Of a DNA stretch of 64,000 nt, positions 12,855 through 27,200 are shown piece after piece. The DNA comes from Diadema setosum (taxonomy: Eukaryota > Echinodermata > Echinoidea > Diadematoida > Diadematidae), in contig NC_092685.1 of the NCBI RefSeq assembly GCF_964275005.1, forward strand, positions 35,805,018 through 35,869,017, written 5' to 3'. The translations under genes and the position numbers were made by a program. Position 1 is the first letter of the stretch; every line of letters starts with the position of its first letter. The notes under the pieces are model-generated. The model saw only the letters and a program-made list of their open reading frames with translations, made no database searches and was not told the origin of the DNA.

Positions 12855-15800
12855 TTCGCCCTGGTACCAACCAACGCGAATCCCAAGGACGTGGTGAACT
12901 TCTTGCTGGAGAAATGGCGACTCCCGAAGCCAAACCTGGTTATTTCTGTGGTCGGCGGCACCGCAAAATTCCACATGAACATCAAACGAAGGGAAGTGTT
13001 TCGTCTGGGCATAGCTAAAGCTGCTGCCACAACTGGTAAGTTTGTGACTACACCGGAATGAAGTAATCGGACGTTTTGGTGACTTATATAATCACAGTAT
13101 TTTTTTTTTAAAGATGAGAATACATGATTAGAAACTTATATAGGATTCCTCGATCAATTAAAAACTTTCTCCAATCAATTTAACGTTTCGAGCAATCAAT
13201 GTCGTCCGACTTTCTTCCGATAAAAAAGCGGAGTTTAAAATCGTCTTTGGGCGCTCAAAATCAGCAACTCTGCGATCGAATTGCAAATTGCTTCAATCAC
13301 TTTGACACTATAAGCAATATTACGGCCTTCGTCATTCAAATTCAAATTTTGTCATTCAAATTCGTCCATGCCTAACATCCGCGCCCCTTCGGTCATTCAA
13401 ATTCGTTAATGAGAAAGCATATTTGAAATAACTGTGCACTCAACTTGAGAATGTGAGGTTCACACCAGGTGGAAAATCAAGATAGGAAGGGGATTCGGGA
13501 ATTCTAGTTCAGATCAATACTTTGCCTTGGTGATATTATGCTCATTTGACAAAATTAATACATGAAATATTTTCCTTTTGCTTGTAAAATCTGGGAAAAT
13601 GTGAGAAATCTGAGCTTTTTTATGCAAGTGGTGTTTTGATTTCCTAAGGGGCCCTATGCCCCTATTCTCCCCTTATTAATCATGAATGTACTTAAAATCT
13701 TATTTGTGTAATAGATCTGTATAATGTTGTTTGTCGGGAGTAGGTTGATGGAAAAATTGTTTCTAGGTCCATTTACGCATCCATGAACTGGACTAGACTA
13801 GTAAAGTCTATTAAATAAACCCTTACGCCTTCATCCGTTCTGTGTTTTGAGTTCTGTAAAATTCCATTTCATTACACAAACTTGGGGCTGACAGGCAAGA
13901 TAGTGTACTGAACTGACAACACAGACAGAAAAAAAAATGACTGACCATCACCCAGCTCGCTTCCAATTACGCACAATGAGGACCGACGCAGTATCATTGC
14001 GGCTTTTGAATACAACAAAACCAGATGAAAACCGACAAACTTGAAATGGAGGATAGACTTGGTGTCAAGAGCCAGACATCAATATCTATTGTTGCAACAT
14101 TCCTTCGAACAGGGCGAAGAGATTAACTCCCTCAAGGTGGTAACAGGAATCCCAAGACTGACGACGAGATGAAAGAGTGTTTTCGTTAAGCTTTGAATGT
14201 CAACCCCTTAGCGACCCTCGAACAGCTGAAGACCGACTTAGATTTAAGTATCACTTCCAAACAAGGCCCAAGTGCATGACTAACAGTATCATCACAAGTT
14301 CTTTTAGATGGGATGCTGTACACATCCAAGCTGGTGGAAGATGTCCCGCGACAATAAAATGAACAGCGAGTGTTAGACAACAGGTCGGTTTATGGAGAAA
14401 AGAGGGGGAGGGGTTGTAAACCTTTCTTCATTGACGGACATAGATACAATGTATATGGACTCGTCGAACATTCGGACGGCTCGCTGAGCCGTGAGTGGAC
14501 AACAAGGGCGGAATCTAGCTAAACTTGACCTTAGCATTAGCCCCTGATGTCGTCTGGTGCATCACACCATGGCACAAAAGACTCACCAGAGAAGGCTTCG
14601 AAGATTATCTGCCTGATACAGCCCGATGCTGCCAGGAGATCTTTCAAGAGGACGATCACTTGTTTCTCATTTTCGACAACGCCCGACCACACATCAACCC
14701 CAGACTACTGAAGGGAATGAACAACATCATCCTGAAGCTGTTTCCGCCATAGCATGGGCGTAAATCCCGGGGGGGGGGGGGGATGGGGGGGATATATCCC
14801 CCCCTGAAATGGAAGAGGGGGGGGGGGATGGCCTGTACAATCATCCCCCCTGAAATTTGAGAAAAAAATGGAGGAAGCAGAAATGTGATTGTATCAATTT
14901 TGGCATATTGCATGACGTTCGTACGCCCGCCTTCAGACAGGTAACAGAGCTGAACAGTATTTTATCTTGTAGGATCATGGAGCTTTGGTAGCTCCATGGT
15001 AGGATAATGTATACATAATTTTCTCAAGCGCTCTCTCGCTTCGCTCGCTCGCGAAGAAAGTAATATCGACATAAGGTATGGTCCAGACGTTGACAAAGTC
15101 AAATAGCATAGGCTTACATGTAAACATGCTATGAAGCGAGCAACTCGGGACCATCTGCAAATTATGTACGAAAACAAACAAACAATAACAAAAACTATAC
15201 CGCCATAATTGACCCCCCCCCCTCCATTTCCTGAATCATTCCTGAAACGATGATGACTCTGACACATCTATGGGCATACCCAGGGATGATGTGGGGCGTC
15301 GAATCTATCTCGGGGGGGGGGGGGGGAGGGAGGGGCATTTGCCCCGCCCCTACGGAAATGTTGGGGGCAGACAAATCTTTTGTCCCCCAAGCAATTCCCG
15401 AGATGAGGACAAATCTCGAACTTTCTTTATGGAAAATTGGACAACTACCGCCAGAATTATGCACCGGATCGCTGAATTGCAATCATAAATATGCAAAAGC
15501 TCCGCTACTGGGTCCTTTCGATAGACTTTGTACACTTTTGAGATTGGCGTTTTATTTCCTTATATTTATCAAAGAGTGTGCAGCAGATCTTTCACTTACA
15601 AAATCTCCCTCATATGCAGAGGCGTCGATGGAGGGGGAGGGGGATGGTTCCCCCGTAGAAGTATTGGGGACAAACAGATCATTTTGCTCCTCCTCGTAAC
15701 TCCCGAGATGTGGAAATGTTCTTACTTTTTTGATAGAAAACTGTGTAAATATTTCACCCAAAAATGGCTGAATTTCAATTTTGAAAATACAAAATCTCCC

Positions 15801-18800
15801 TCGCGTAAAAGGGGGATAGGCCTAACCCCTCCCATACCCTCCTCGTTCAGTCATTTCTACTTAATACACTTTAGATTGACAGATTTCAAAATGTTTCATC
15901 TAAAGTGTGCACCAGGTCTGTTACTTCAGTTTAAAGAAATGCAAATGTTCCTTGGATGGGAGGAGATATACTTTCAATTAACGGAGGGTCCCCCCTCCCT
16001 AAAAAAAAAATAGTATACACTTCTGTGATTGAAATTTCCCCAGATTACATCATAAATGTGTTTACGAGATATTTGTTGCTGCCAGTAATTGCCAGCAGTT
16101 GCGCCCGGTACGCCCCCATCCCTTAATTTCCGAAGCGAAAAAAGTACAGCTACAAACGGCAGTTTTTGAATTGTAAAATGTCAAAATTTTCAAGCTCGCT
16201 CGCATTTAATTGTCATGCCATTCTCCTGATGTCGCTGCCGGGTAATTGCCAGCAGTTGCACCCGGTGCGCCCCCCCCCCCCCCTTATTATTCAAAGCGAA
16301 AAAAATATAGCTACAAACGGCCGTTTTTGGACTGTAAAATGCCAAAATTTTCAAGCTCGCTCGCTCCGCTCGCTCGCATTTAATCGTTATGTCATTCTCC
16401 TGATGTTGCTGCCAGTAATTGCCAGCAGTAACGCGCCCGGTGCGCCCCTACCCCCTTAATTTCCTAAGCAAAAAAATATAGCTACAAACGGCCGTTTGTG
16501 GACTGTACAATGTCAAAATTTTCAAGCTCGCTTGCTTCGCTCGCTCGCATTTAATCGTCATGCCATTGCATTCTCCTGATGTTGCTGCCGCGTAATTGCC
16601 AGCAGTTTGCGCCCGGTGCCCCGCCCCCATAATTTACAAAGCGAATAAAATATAGCTACAAACGGCAGTTTTTGGACTGTAAAATGTCAAAATTTTCAAA
16701 CTCGCTCGCTTCGCTCGCTCGCATTTAATCATTATGTCATTCTCCTGATGTTGCTGCCAGTAATTGCCAGCAGTTGCGCCCGGTGAGCCCCCCACCCCTT
16801 AATTTCCAATGCAAAAAAAAAAAATTGGCTACAAAAAGCCGTTTTTGGACTGTACAATGTCAAAATTTTCAAGCTCGCTCGCATTAAATCGTCATGTCAT
16901 TCTCCTGATGTTGCTGCCGGGTAATTGCCAGCAGCTGCGCCCGGTGCGCCCCCCCCCCCCCTTTATTTTACAAAGCGGAAAAAATATACCTACAAACGGC
17001 ACTTTTTGGACTGTAAAATGTCAAATTTTCAAGCTCGCTCGCTCCGCTCGCTCGCATTTAATCGTTATGTCACTCTCCTGATGTTGCTGCCAGTAATTGC
17101 CAGCAGTTGCGCCCGGTGCGCCCCCACCCCCTTAATTTCCTAAGCGAAAAAATACAGCTACAAACGGCCGTTTGTGGACTGTACAATGTCAAAATTGTCA
17201 AGCTCGCTCGCTTCACTCGCTCGCATTTAATCGTCATGCCATTCTCCTGATGTTGCTGCCCGGTAATTGCCAGCAGTTTGCGCCCGGTGCCCCGCCCCTA
17301 TAATTTTCAAAGCGAAAAAATATAGCTACAAACGGCAGTTTTTTTGACTGTCTAATGTCAAAATTTTCAAGCTCGCTCGCTTCACTCGCTCGCATTTAAT
17401 CGTCATGCCATTCTCCTGATGTTGCTGCCGGGTAATTGCCAGCAGTTGCGCCCGTGCCCCCCCCCTTAATTTTCAAAGCGAAAAAATATAGCTACAAACG
17501 GCAGTTTTTTTGACTGTCTAATGTCAAAATTTTCAAGCTCGCTCGCTTCGCTCGCTCGCATTTAATCGTTATGTCATTCTCCTGATGTTGCTGCCAGTAA
17601 TTGCCAGCAGGTGCGCTCCCCCCACACCCCTTAATTTCCAAAGCAAAAAAATTTAGCTACAAACAGCCGATGTAGTCATTCAATTATCTATGAATATTTC
17701 TTTTTCTTACTTGTTTTTTGATAGGAAAAAAACCCCAAATTTCACCAAAAGTGTGCACCAGATCGCAAAATTTCAGGTCTGAAAATGCCAAATTTTCCTC
17801 GTTTGGGAGGGGGATACCCCCCTCCCACACCCTCCCCCCGCTAGGCCGCTCCGCTCCCTCGCACAGATATTCAAACTAAATAGCTACAGGAAAATATCGG
17901 TATACGTTATTACATACAAAGAAATGGATATCCTTATTAGCATTTTATTGAATTTATTTGGGCATTATTCAGGGCTGCGCTACGTTTTTGAAAGGGGGGG
18001 GGGGGTGTCAAAATCGCCTGTCAGTCAACAAGAAAGAACATCAAAAGATAAGAGAAACAACAACAAAAAAGTCTTCATACTTTTAAGGTCTGATTTTCCG
18101 CCGAAAGTCGGCTGACAAGCAAAAAACAAACAAACAAACAAACGAACAAAAAACAAGAACAAAAAGTCTTCATATTTTTGATACCACTTCCCTCCCACTT
18201 TGCATGGAAAAGAGTGGGACATTTTGATCCCTGTAAAGTATGTGTATGTGGGGGGGGGGGGGGCAAGCTTCTCCACCCCCCCCCCCCCCCCCCAAGGGCT
18301 GCGCCGGTCCGGTTATGGGCTTGTAATCGTGGTGATGGTGACTATCACCAATCATCCCCCCCCCCCCCCCCACTCCACAGTACGGATTTACGCCGTTGCG
18401 CCATAGATCCCCTTTCCAGAATCAGGTGCAGAACATGCACTCCACACATGTAGGCCCACTTTCAAAGCTCAGGTCGAGAAAAGGCATTGCTCGCTCGTCC
18501 AGAGCGGCAGAGAAGGGTGGATGATACAGAGGCGGCACGAGAGGAAGACATCAATCTTCAACCGTTGAGGCTGAACCTACTACTCCAGGTCGGCCGACTC
18601 TCGATCGCCCCCATCACTGCACAAAAATGCGGTCAGTGGTACCGACACAGTCAGACATTCTTACCACTATGTATAACAAGACAAAACATCGACGGATAGA
18701 CCTGCAGATTGTACTCACAGAAGACCCTGTACTGATATTAAAACGGGGACATCTAGATCATGCACGTTTATGGGAGAATATGAAACTACGATGATAGAGA

Positions 18801-21257
18801 TGCTTATATGAATGATAAAATGCCAAAAAGATACGCACGATAAACATCTACAGATGGCTTGTATGAAAGGATAAAGTGAAAATAAAGAAAACGAACATGG
18901 AAAACAAAAGAACAAGAAAGAAAGCAACTCTTCATGAATAAAGACAAAAAAAAAAGAGAAGGAAATGACACAAAAGAAAATGAAAAGAAAATGAAGAAAA
19001 AATGAAAAAGAGAATACGAGATTAGATTGTAAATCATTTGCACTTCTTGTGTATAAATGCATGTAGAATCAAAATGTTTAATGTGTCCACATACTCAATA
19101 ACACATTTTGAATGAATTAAGCAGAAAATCGACTTCCTAAAAACGAATTAGACTGCTCGAAACAAGTTCACCTGCTGTGATTTCTTAATTTGACTTCAGA
19201 AATTTCAATTTCACCGCATAGTAACGAAACTGAAATCCTATCAACACTTTCGATCGCTCAAAAAGAAATTGCGTGCTATAAAACGAAATTGATTTCCTAT
19301 ATAACACTTTTGATCCCGTAAAAACGAAATAGCTTGCTGTTTGTGTTGAATTGAATTACCGACAGACACGAACCCTATATAATTGTTGAATTTGAATGAC
19401 CACTTTTACGAATTTGATTGGCAAGAGTTTGAAATTATAAACAGGAAAATCCTATATTATCCGTCTGGCAATTAATGATAGAATCTTTGACCGTCTTTCG
19501 TATTGTTTGTATTCTTATGTTTACTTGGGCGGGACTTGTACGAAATTTTCCTTTGTCATGGATGCATGTTGCTTATAAAGTGAAATGTCACCCTAAAGGA
19601 GGTACACACAAATACCTCCTTGGTCAACGTCTTTGGAAAATGTTGTCTTGACTGCATAAGGTTATTTTTGCAATTGTTGACCATGAATGTATTGCATACG
19701 AATATAACCATCTCCATCATATTTACGTCGATGTAGGGCAATTTGTCAATCAGTTGCAATGAAAACACCTCGACGGAAGAATTTTCATGAATTTGAATAA
19801 CAAAAGCAGTACCCGCTGCATGCTATAAGGATTAGAACCAACACTTGCTGTCGGGCGAAAGCTCGGTGGTCTAGTGGAGATGACGCCTGTCCGGTGATCA
19901 GGAGGTCGTAGGTTCGAATCCTGCTCGAGTATGTACGCCCATGATTTTTTATCATGGCTACTACTAAAACACTGATCAATTCAGTGCTTATTTACGTCGA
20001 TGTAGGGCAATTTGTCAATCAGTTGCAATGAAAACACCTCGACGGAAGAATTTTCATGAATTTGAATAACAAAAGCAGTACCCGCTGCATGCTATAAGGA
20101 TTAGAACCAACACTTGCTGTCGGGCGAAAGCTCGGTGGTCTAGTGGAGATGACGCCTGTCCGGTGATCAGGAGGTCGTAGGTTCGAATCCTGCTCGAGTA
20201 TGTACGCCCATGATTTTTTATCATGGCTACTACTAAAACACTGATCAATTCAGTGCTTATTTACGTCGATGTAGGGCAATTTGTCAATCAGTTGCAATGA
20301 AAACACCTCGACGGAAGAATTTTCATGAATTTGAATAACAAAAGCAGTACCCGCTGCATGCTATAAGGATTAGAACCAACACTTGCTGTCGGGCGAAAGC
20401 TCGGTGGTCTAGTGGAGATGACGCCTGTCCGGTGATCAGGAGGTCGTAGGTTCGAATCCTGCTCGAGTATGTACGCCCATGATTTTTTATCATGGCTACT
20501 ACTAAAACACTGATCAATTCAGTGCTTATTTACGTCGATGTAGGGCAATTTGTCAATCAGTTGCAATGAAAACACCTCGACGGAAGAATTTTCATGAATT
20601 TGAATAACAAAAGCAGTACCCGCTGCATGCTATAAGGATTAGAACCAACACTTGCTGTCGGGCGAAAGCTCGGTGGTCTAGTGGAGATGACGCCTGTCCG
20701 GTGATCAGGAGGTCGTAGGTTCGAATCCTGCTCGAGTATGTACGCCCATGATTTTTTATCATGGCTACTACTAAAACACTGATCAATTCAGTGCTTATTT
20801 ACGTCGATGTAGGGCAATTTGTCAATCAGTTGCAATAACCATCTCCTGTCTGTCATGATGTCTGTCTCTTTGTTTCTATCTCTCTTTGTCTTTATGTCAT
20901 ATGTTGTTTGCATGAACAGGTGCATGGGTTATCTCCAGTGGACTGAACCGAGGGATAGTGAAGACTCTAGGCGAGGCACTGAGGGACCACGCTGTGGCTG
21001 CAGGGGCTAGGAGAACGAGAGCCAAAGTGGCCGCTATTGCCATGACGTCACTGCGAGACATTGAGGGTTTTCAGGCATTGATCGACGGTGCACAGGTTGG
21101 TTTGGTGGATTACACTCCTTAATTCTTTGGTTGGTTTCCGCAATTAAATTTTATCGCTGTTGCATTTGCTGACCGATTAAGTTGAGGGTGCTATGACATG
21201 ATATTAATTTCTTTATTGATAGGTGTGGTGTAAAATAAACATATAAGCCTTTATAAC

Positions 21258-21307
<50 letters not shown>

Positions 21308-24185
21308 TATCATATATATCATATACATAAATATAAACCTATCTCTAATTCATGACAAAATCAGTCATTACAAGTATTTACGTTGATTATTGATGATTAA
21401 CAGTTATCTAATATGTCATAGAGTATACTCGTTGGTTGAAATGATCGCTAGCAGAAGCTTAAGGGCATGTCAGGAAATCTGCAGCTATAAGTTATAAGTT
21501 GTAAGTTATAAGTTGAAACGATCATATTTTGGGTATTCGTAAATAAGAGATCTTTTTTTTTTAAATGAAATATTCAGCATTCAGTTTGCCAATCTTTTAA
21601 GATTATCACAAAGCTGAACCGTCTACAAAAAAAAAAAGAATCAATCCACATTTCCCTCTGCATATAGATTACGATTTATATCAAAATTCGGATAATTTTC
21701 ATACAATAATCTTCAGATTATACGACGATACGTGTATGTCTGAAGACTTTCTAGGAGGGGTGAAAGCTTTCGAAATGCGAACGGTTCCAGATTTCAGCTT
21801 CAGCATTAAATTAGCGTTTTCCATATAATCACTTTATGATTTGTTCTATCTCATTAATTGAATTTGAATTCGGCCTCCTTGGCGGGGTACATTTTTCTCT
21901 CCTACCCCTAGAACGACCGCCCGGTGGTGTACGGAATAGGCTCCGAGGCGATGGCCGAGCAACGAATGCTAGATCCAAACTATCCCTACGCTCTTCTCAC
22001 TACGGATGGTGGTCAAGGGTCAACCCATCCCGACAGTGGCGATGGTCCAGGCCGCCTAGACCAGCCGGGTTCGGAGATTGAACTGCGAAGTCTCGTTGAG
22101 CAGGAGATAGCTATGCGCAACATCACTCATAGTAACAAGGGTGAGGGCACCAAACTTGCTAAAGCTGTCTCCCACACTCCGTTTTGTTGTTGTTATTATT
22201 ATTTTTTTAGTACCTGTAACATTACTTTTGTGTTCAAGGGTAGGGGAATTTGTTGATTTATTGATTACCTAGCTGATTTTCCATATTATTCCTCATATTT
22301 CTGTTCATCCTTGTCGTAATCTGTGTCTTATTTTTCTTTTAATTACGTACATATTCGTTCTCTTCTCCGATATCCTCATTTCCTCTTTCTTCCCTTTTCT
22401 TCTGAATTTTTTTCATCACATCATTCCTGTTTTGTTCATTTTTTCCGCCTTCTGAGCACTGATCATTAGCCTTTGTGTGCCGCTGACTCTGACTCTAACT
22501 TGATCACTGCAGCACGAGTACCCATTGTCTATTTTCTGGTGAATGGCGGGCCGCATCATATTCGAGCTGTACACAGTGCCGTCACGAATCGCATCCCCGT
22601 GCTCGTTCTGGCCGGCTCGTATGGCTGCGCAGACGTCGTCGCAAAGGCCTACAAGCTCGGGTGAGTCACCGGCTTACCTTTCTTTACACTGGAGAGGAAA
22701 TTAGAAGTAACCCATTCTTCAAGATGTGATAAAGTCTGATGATTATGAGGACAATGACTTGGGAATACAACTATATTTGTATTCATGCTTATATCATTTT
22801 TATGTCTATGTTCTCACGCTTCATGTACTGCTCAATCTGAATAATAATTGTTGTACCGACTCCGTCTCACAGCATGAATGCCTTCTCATTGCTGAAAATG
22901 TTTTAAGCGTTTAGTTTTTAATACTAGTAACGTTCAGACGGTGATCGTTAACTTTGAGGATAAACTCATAAGCAACTATGGGGCGCCAAGTGTTACATGG
23001 TCTCTTTCGTCACGAAAGCGGTCATTTAATTTCTTTAAAAAATGCCATTTCTGGACAAAAATTGTCACTTGTCGACGAAATGACCGATTTCGTTACAAAA
23101 GAGACCATGCGACACTTTGGCGCCCCATACTTACCTCCGAACTTATCTTCGAAGGTAATGATCACCGTCTGAACGTGATTAATGCCAGACTGTGCTGATA
23201 TAATGAAAGAATACAAAGACACAGAAAGAATGGAATCCTATCGGAGTAAACTCATACGTACGAATCTGCCGCCACAGGCAGTATACAGCTGGGTGTGTGT
23301 TCATTGATAGGTTGTCAACCCTAGCCAAGAAGCACATAATGGGACAACTTGACTGTGCGACTGCGATGTAATTTGATAGGCATCTCATTTGCGTCAAATC
23401 ACAGGGCTTCCACGAAATGCCGAGTGTTATAAAATGATTATGACAAAATAACATCTAAAGCCTTTTGAAAGAAATCGACTTTTAATACATTGTAATGCGA
23501 AGAAAAAAATATCAATTTCTCACTGGTCTTACAAAACATACAACCGTTTTTAAGGATGCAAAATCATCCTATCAGTCCTTTCTCCATGTGTTTTGTTTTA
23601 TATCATATTTTTTAACATAACTCTCTGTGCACTTTCTACGTGTCATAACAGTGTCGAGGACAAAGCAATGCTGCACGACATTATGACCAGCGAGTTCAAG
23701 ACTGTCATCCCCGCTGACGAGTCAGCTGAACTCCTTGCACGGCTTAGCGATATTATCAGGCAGCGGCATCTCCTCAACATCTACGAGCTCGACAGCGTGG
23801 ATGGCTCACCCAACATCGACATCGACGAGGCCTTCCTCCGAGCGCTCCTGAAAGGTTGGTTTCATAATCGTTGACGTGGAAGGACTCGGGATTGTAGTTT
23901 CGAAGGGGACATAGATTCATTGCCGGCGGAAGAAAAAAAAAGAGGAAAAGAATATCACTGGAACAATCTTATCGCATCTTTAAGTTGTTAATCAATTAAA
24001 TGCAAATTCCTGTTCCTTCTTTTAGACCATCAATAGCCAATAACAATATGATGACAAAATGAAAAGAAAGAAAACAAGTGAAAAGCATTGTCGTTACTTT
24101 GGCTGGCGAAACCAGGCAATTTTTCAATACACAATTTTGTCCACTGCTCTGTGCAACCTGGACACTTTCGTCGCAGAGGCCGCGG

Positions 24186-24223
<38 letters not shown>

Positions 24224-27200
24224 TATGAGTGTTTGTGTGTGTGTGTGTGTGGGAGGGGGGTTAATGCTCGCACGATATTTCTAATGCTCATTAGTTTATA
24301 ATCATATACAATCATGTAAGCCTACATACATTTAGAGAATGTGGATGATGACAATGATAATGAATATGTCCGTAGTTTTAAGATGGTGGAGTACGATAAA
24401 GCGAACAAAGTATTATGTACCTAAAATTTAACTACTCCATCATTTTTTACAAAGATAAGTTTATTCACCTTCCAGTAAAGAGTAGGCGAAACATCTACAA
24501 AGTCCATGCAAAAAAAAAAGAAGAAAAAATATTTTCTGCTTGTAAGCATCGCTATATCCGCTGTTACATATATCTGACATTATTTCGAAAATTTCTGTTG
24601 GTTAAAAAAAAATCCAGGATCACAAGGTTCTCGGCTGAAAAACCAACTACACATGGCATATGCAGTGATCTGGAAACGAGTTGAACTGGCTCAAAAACAA
24701 CTCCTGGCTCAATACAAGTGGAAGGTGTGGTTTGGATCCAGAACGGATTTTTGCATGATTGATGATAGCAATTGAAAATTCGCTCTCACAAGAAATTTCA
24801 AGAAGAAAATGGATTTGTTAGTAATATTATTCGCTTGTTTGATCTTATTTACATAATGTAACGCAAAGTCACTTGCTCAAAGTTTTTGAGTAATTTTATG
24901 ACTGCAAAAGTGGGAATACTTGGAGTCAAGTAATGACTTAAAGGTACAACATTGTTTCATGGTAATACAAAATGAAGACAGTCTTCTTGTTATCCAGTTT
25001 AAGAAATGTACCGATATAGTGTACAATTCACATAATTAATTATTTCATTAAAATAAAGATTTTTTTTTTGTTTTCATGAAATCATATTGAATGACGTTTG
25101 CAGTTATCTTATCAACACTATCGGGGAAGAATATGAACGGTAGATAGGGAAGAATCTCTAGGATCTCTAGAACTCAAATTGGTGCACTATACGCTGTAGG
25201 AAAATGTCCAAATCTGTCCCAAATTTTGTTTGCTGCAGTCGTCTGACCTGTCCGAGGCGCTTCGAATGGCGCTGGTCAACGACCAGACAGACTTCATCCG
25301 ACTCTTCTTGAACATCAACATCAAACTGGACAAGTACCTCCACGCCGGCGAGCTCCGGAGACTGTACAATGAGGTGAGACGACGAACGTGTGGGATTGGT
25401 CACACCAAACACAGACACTAGTCTAACTTGACGAAGGGGCTCTGGTTTTTATGCAGAAAGGATAACATGATATACATACACGGGAATTATAAGGCAGGCA
25501 AACCATGTTTGATTACAGAGTGGTTTTTCTTCAGCCTTGATATGTTTGCTTTATCCCCTTCGTCTATCTCTTCCTCTCTCCCCCTCTCTTAGTCTCATGC
25601 TACATTCCTTTTTTCACTCTCGTAATTTCTTCTTCTTCTCTTCTTTTTTTCTTTCTGCTATTTGTCAGCAGCTTAAGATGTATAAGATTTCTTTATAGGC
25701 TATTATTTAATATGAATTTGTGAACTGACGGAAGCATACATTGATTTGACAACTATAAAAGCTTAAAAGAAGTTTGTTTGACATAATCATAGATTGTATT
25801 GTAGTGAATTACCCATTTTGTGCTAAAGATCAGCTTCTGTTTCTCTATTATCTCCTTATTGTTTTTCCGAATCATGTTTAATGTCTATTTTCTTTTGATT
25901 TGTGTTACCATTGTTTCCCCCAACTGCTAGGTGAACGAAGACTCACTGTTGTACCGACTGCTAAGAAAGAAAAGCGGAAGTGTGAGTACTTGATCAAAGC
26001 AGTTATGAATACTTTGACTTCCCTAGTGATATTACTCTAGAAATTGATTCTACCTCTATGGATTAGTTCTGCTGTGGCCATTTATGATAATGCGAATAGC
26101 CGCTGTTAAATACATTTTTTGGGTACATGACACAAAAGCATTATATCACGAATCATTTTTTCACAGCATTTTCCTCTGTACTCCATCTTGTTGAAGATTT
26201 AGAAGTAAGAGTATTAAAGAATGATCTTTCATCTGTCATCCTAACTCCCTCTCTCACAGAATTACGGTCCGATCGAGCTCTCCGCAGTAGGGGCAGTCAT
26301 CAAAGATCTAACCACCCACGCTTATGAGCCGCACTATCTTCGTCCAGGTCAGAACTTCCATTTTTCTGGTTGTCTGTTGTGCATGGATACCAAAGCATTA
26401 TTAGGTTATATTTTGGTTCAAATGTCAATTCAAGTGATTACAGGCCTGTCGACATGCACACTTCGTCAATTTCACTTGCTTACACTATGAATAACTTTCC
26501 GTTTACACTCTATAGATGTATTGGGTGACATGCACTCTAAAAACACAAATGCTGAATTAGCATTTAAAAGGGCCGAGGAGTGACAACATTTTCAAAGTGT
26601 TGGTTTTCCTGCTAGATTCAACATTTAAAATGTTATCTTAAAAGTTGGATGCAACACTTCAAAAATGCTGTCAATCCTCGGCCCTTTTAAATGTTGATTC
26701 AACATTTGCGTTTTTAGAGTGTGGTCTCTTCAAGGGTACCTTCAAGATCACATCTGTATTGTGACCATGATTTAATTCGTGTATTAGTTTTAGTCGAATT
26801 TCACCAGATACCTTACTTGGCCATAAAAGTTAAAGTTTTTATGTCCGCTATCCAGGTTCGATAAAGTGGTGGAATTTTTAATATTCTTTTCCCATTACCA
26901 CATCCATCATAGCTGTACCACATATTGACTAAATCACATATTTTTGATAATGCGTGTTGATAGACAGTACTGATATCTATATCACTGCAAACATCATGCA
27001 ATAGTACTTAATAAAAAAAATACCGATTACATCTGATGACTAAGCATCCGAGGGAGCTGATTAGAATGAAACTAAAAGAACCTGTTACCTTTGTCTTTAA
27101 TATATCATTCAACGTTGCGGTGATTTAAAGGCATAATAAATATGTACATGGGGGCCATATTCCAAGGTTTTAAAATCAATAACTGAACTTTTGATAACAA

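Noticed and set aside
15250..15699. 149-codon + strand frame
   Set aside because: Built across poly-G and poly-C repeats; glycine/proline-rich with no motif.
16070..17665. CRISPR-like array
   Set aside because: Units are 168 bp with no short repeat/unique spacer pattern, in a clearly eukaryotic context.
18487..18699. 70-codon + strand frame with coding-like composition
   Set aside because: Briefly considered as a transposase piece, but no catalytic or DNA-binding motif could be placed.
19785..20786. Four identical 64-codon - strand frames
   Set aside because: They repeat with the 269-bp SINE unit and run antisense to its tRNA-like region.
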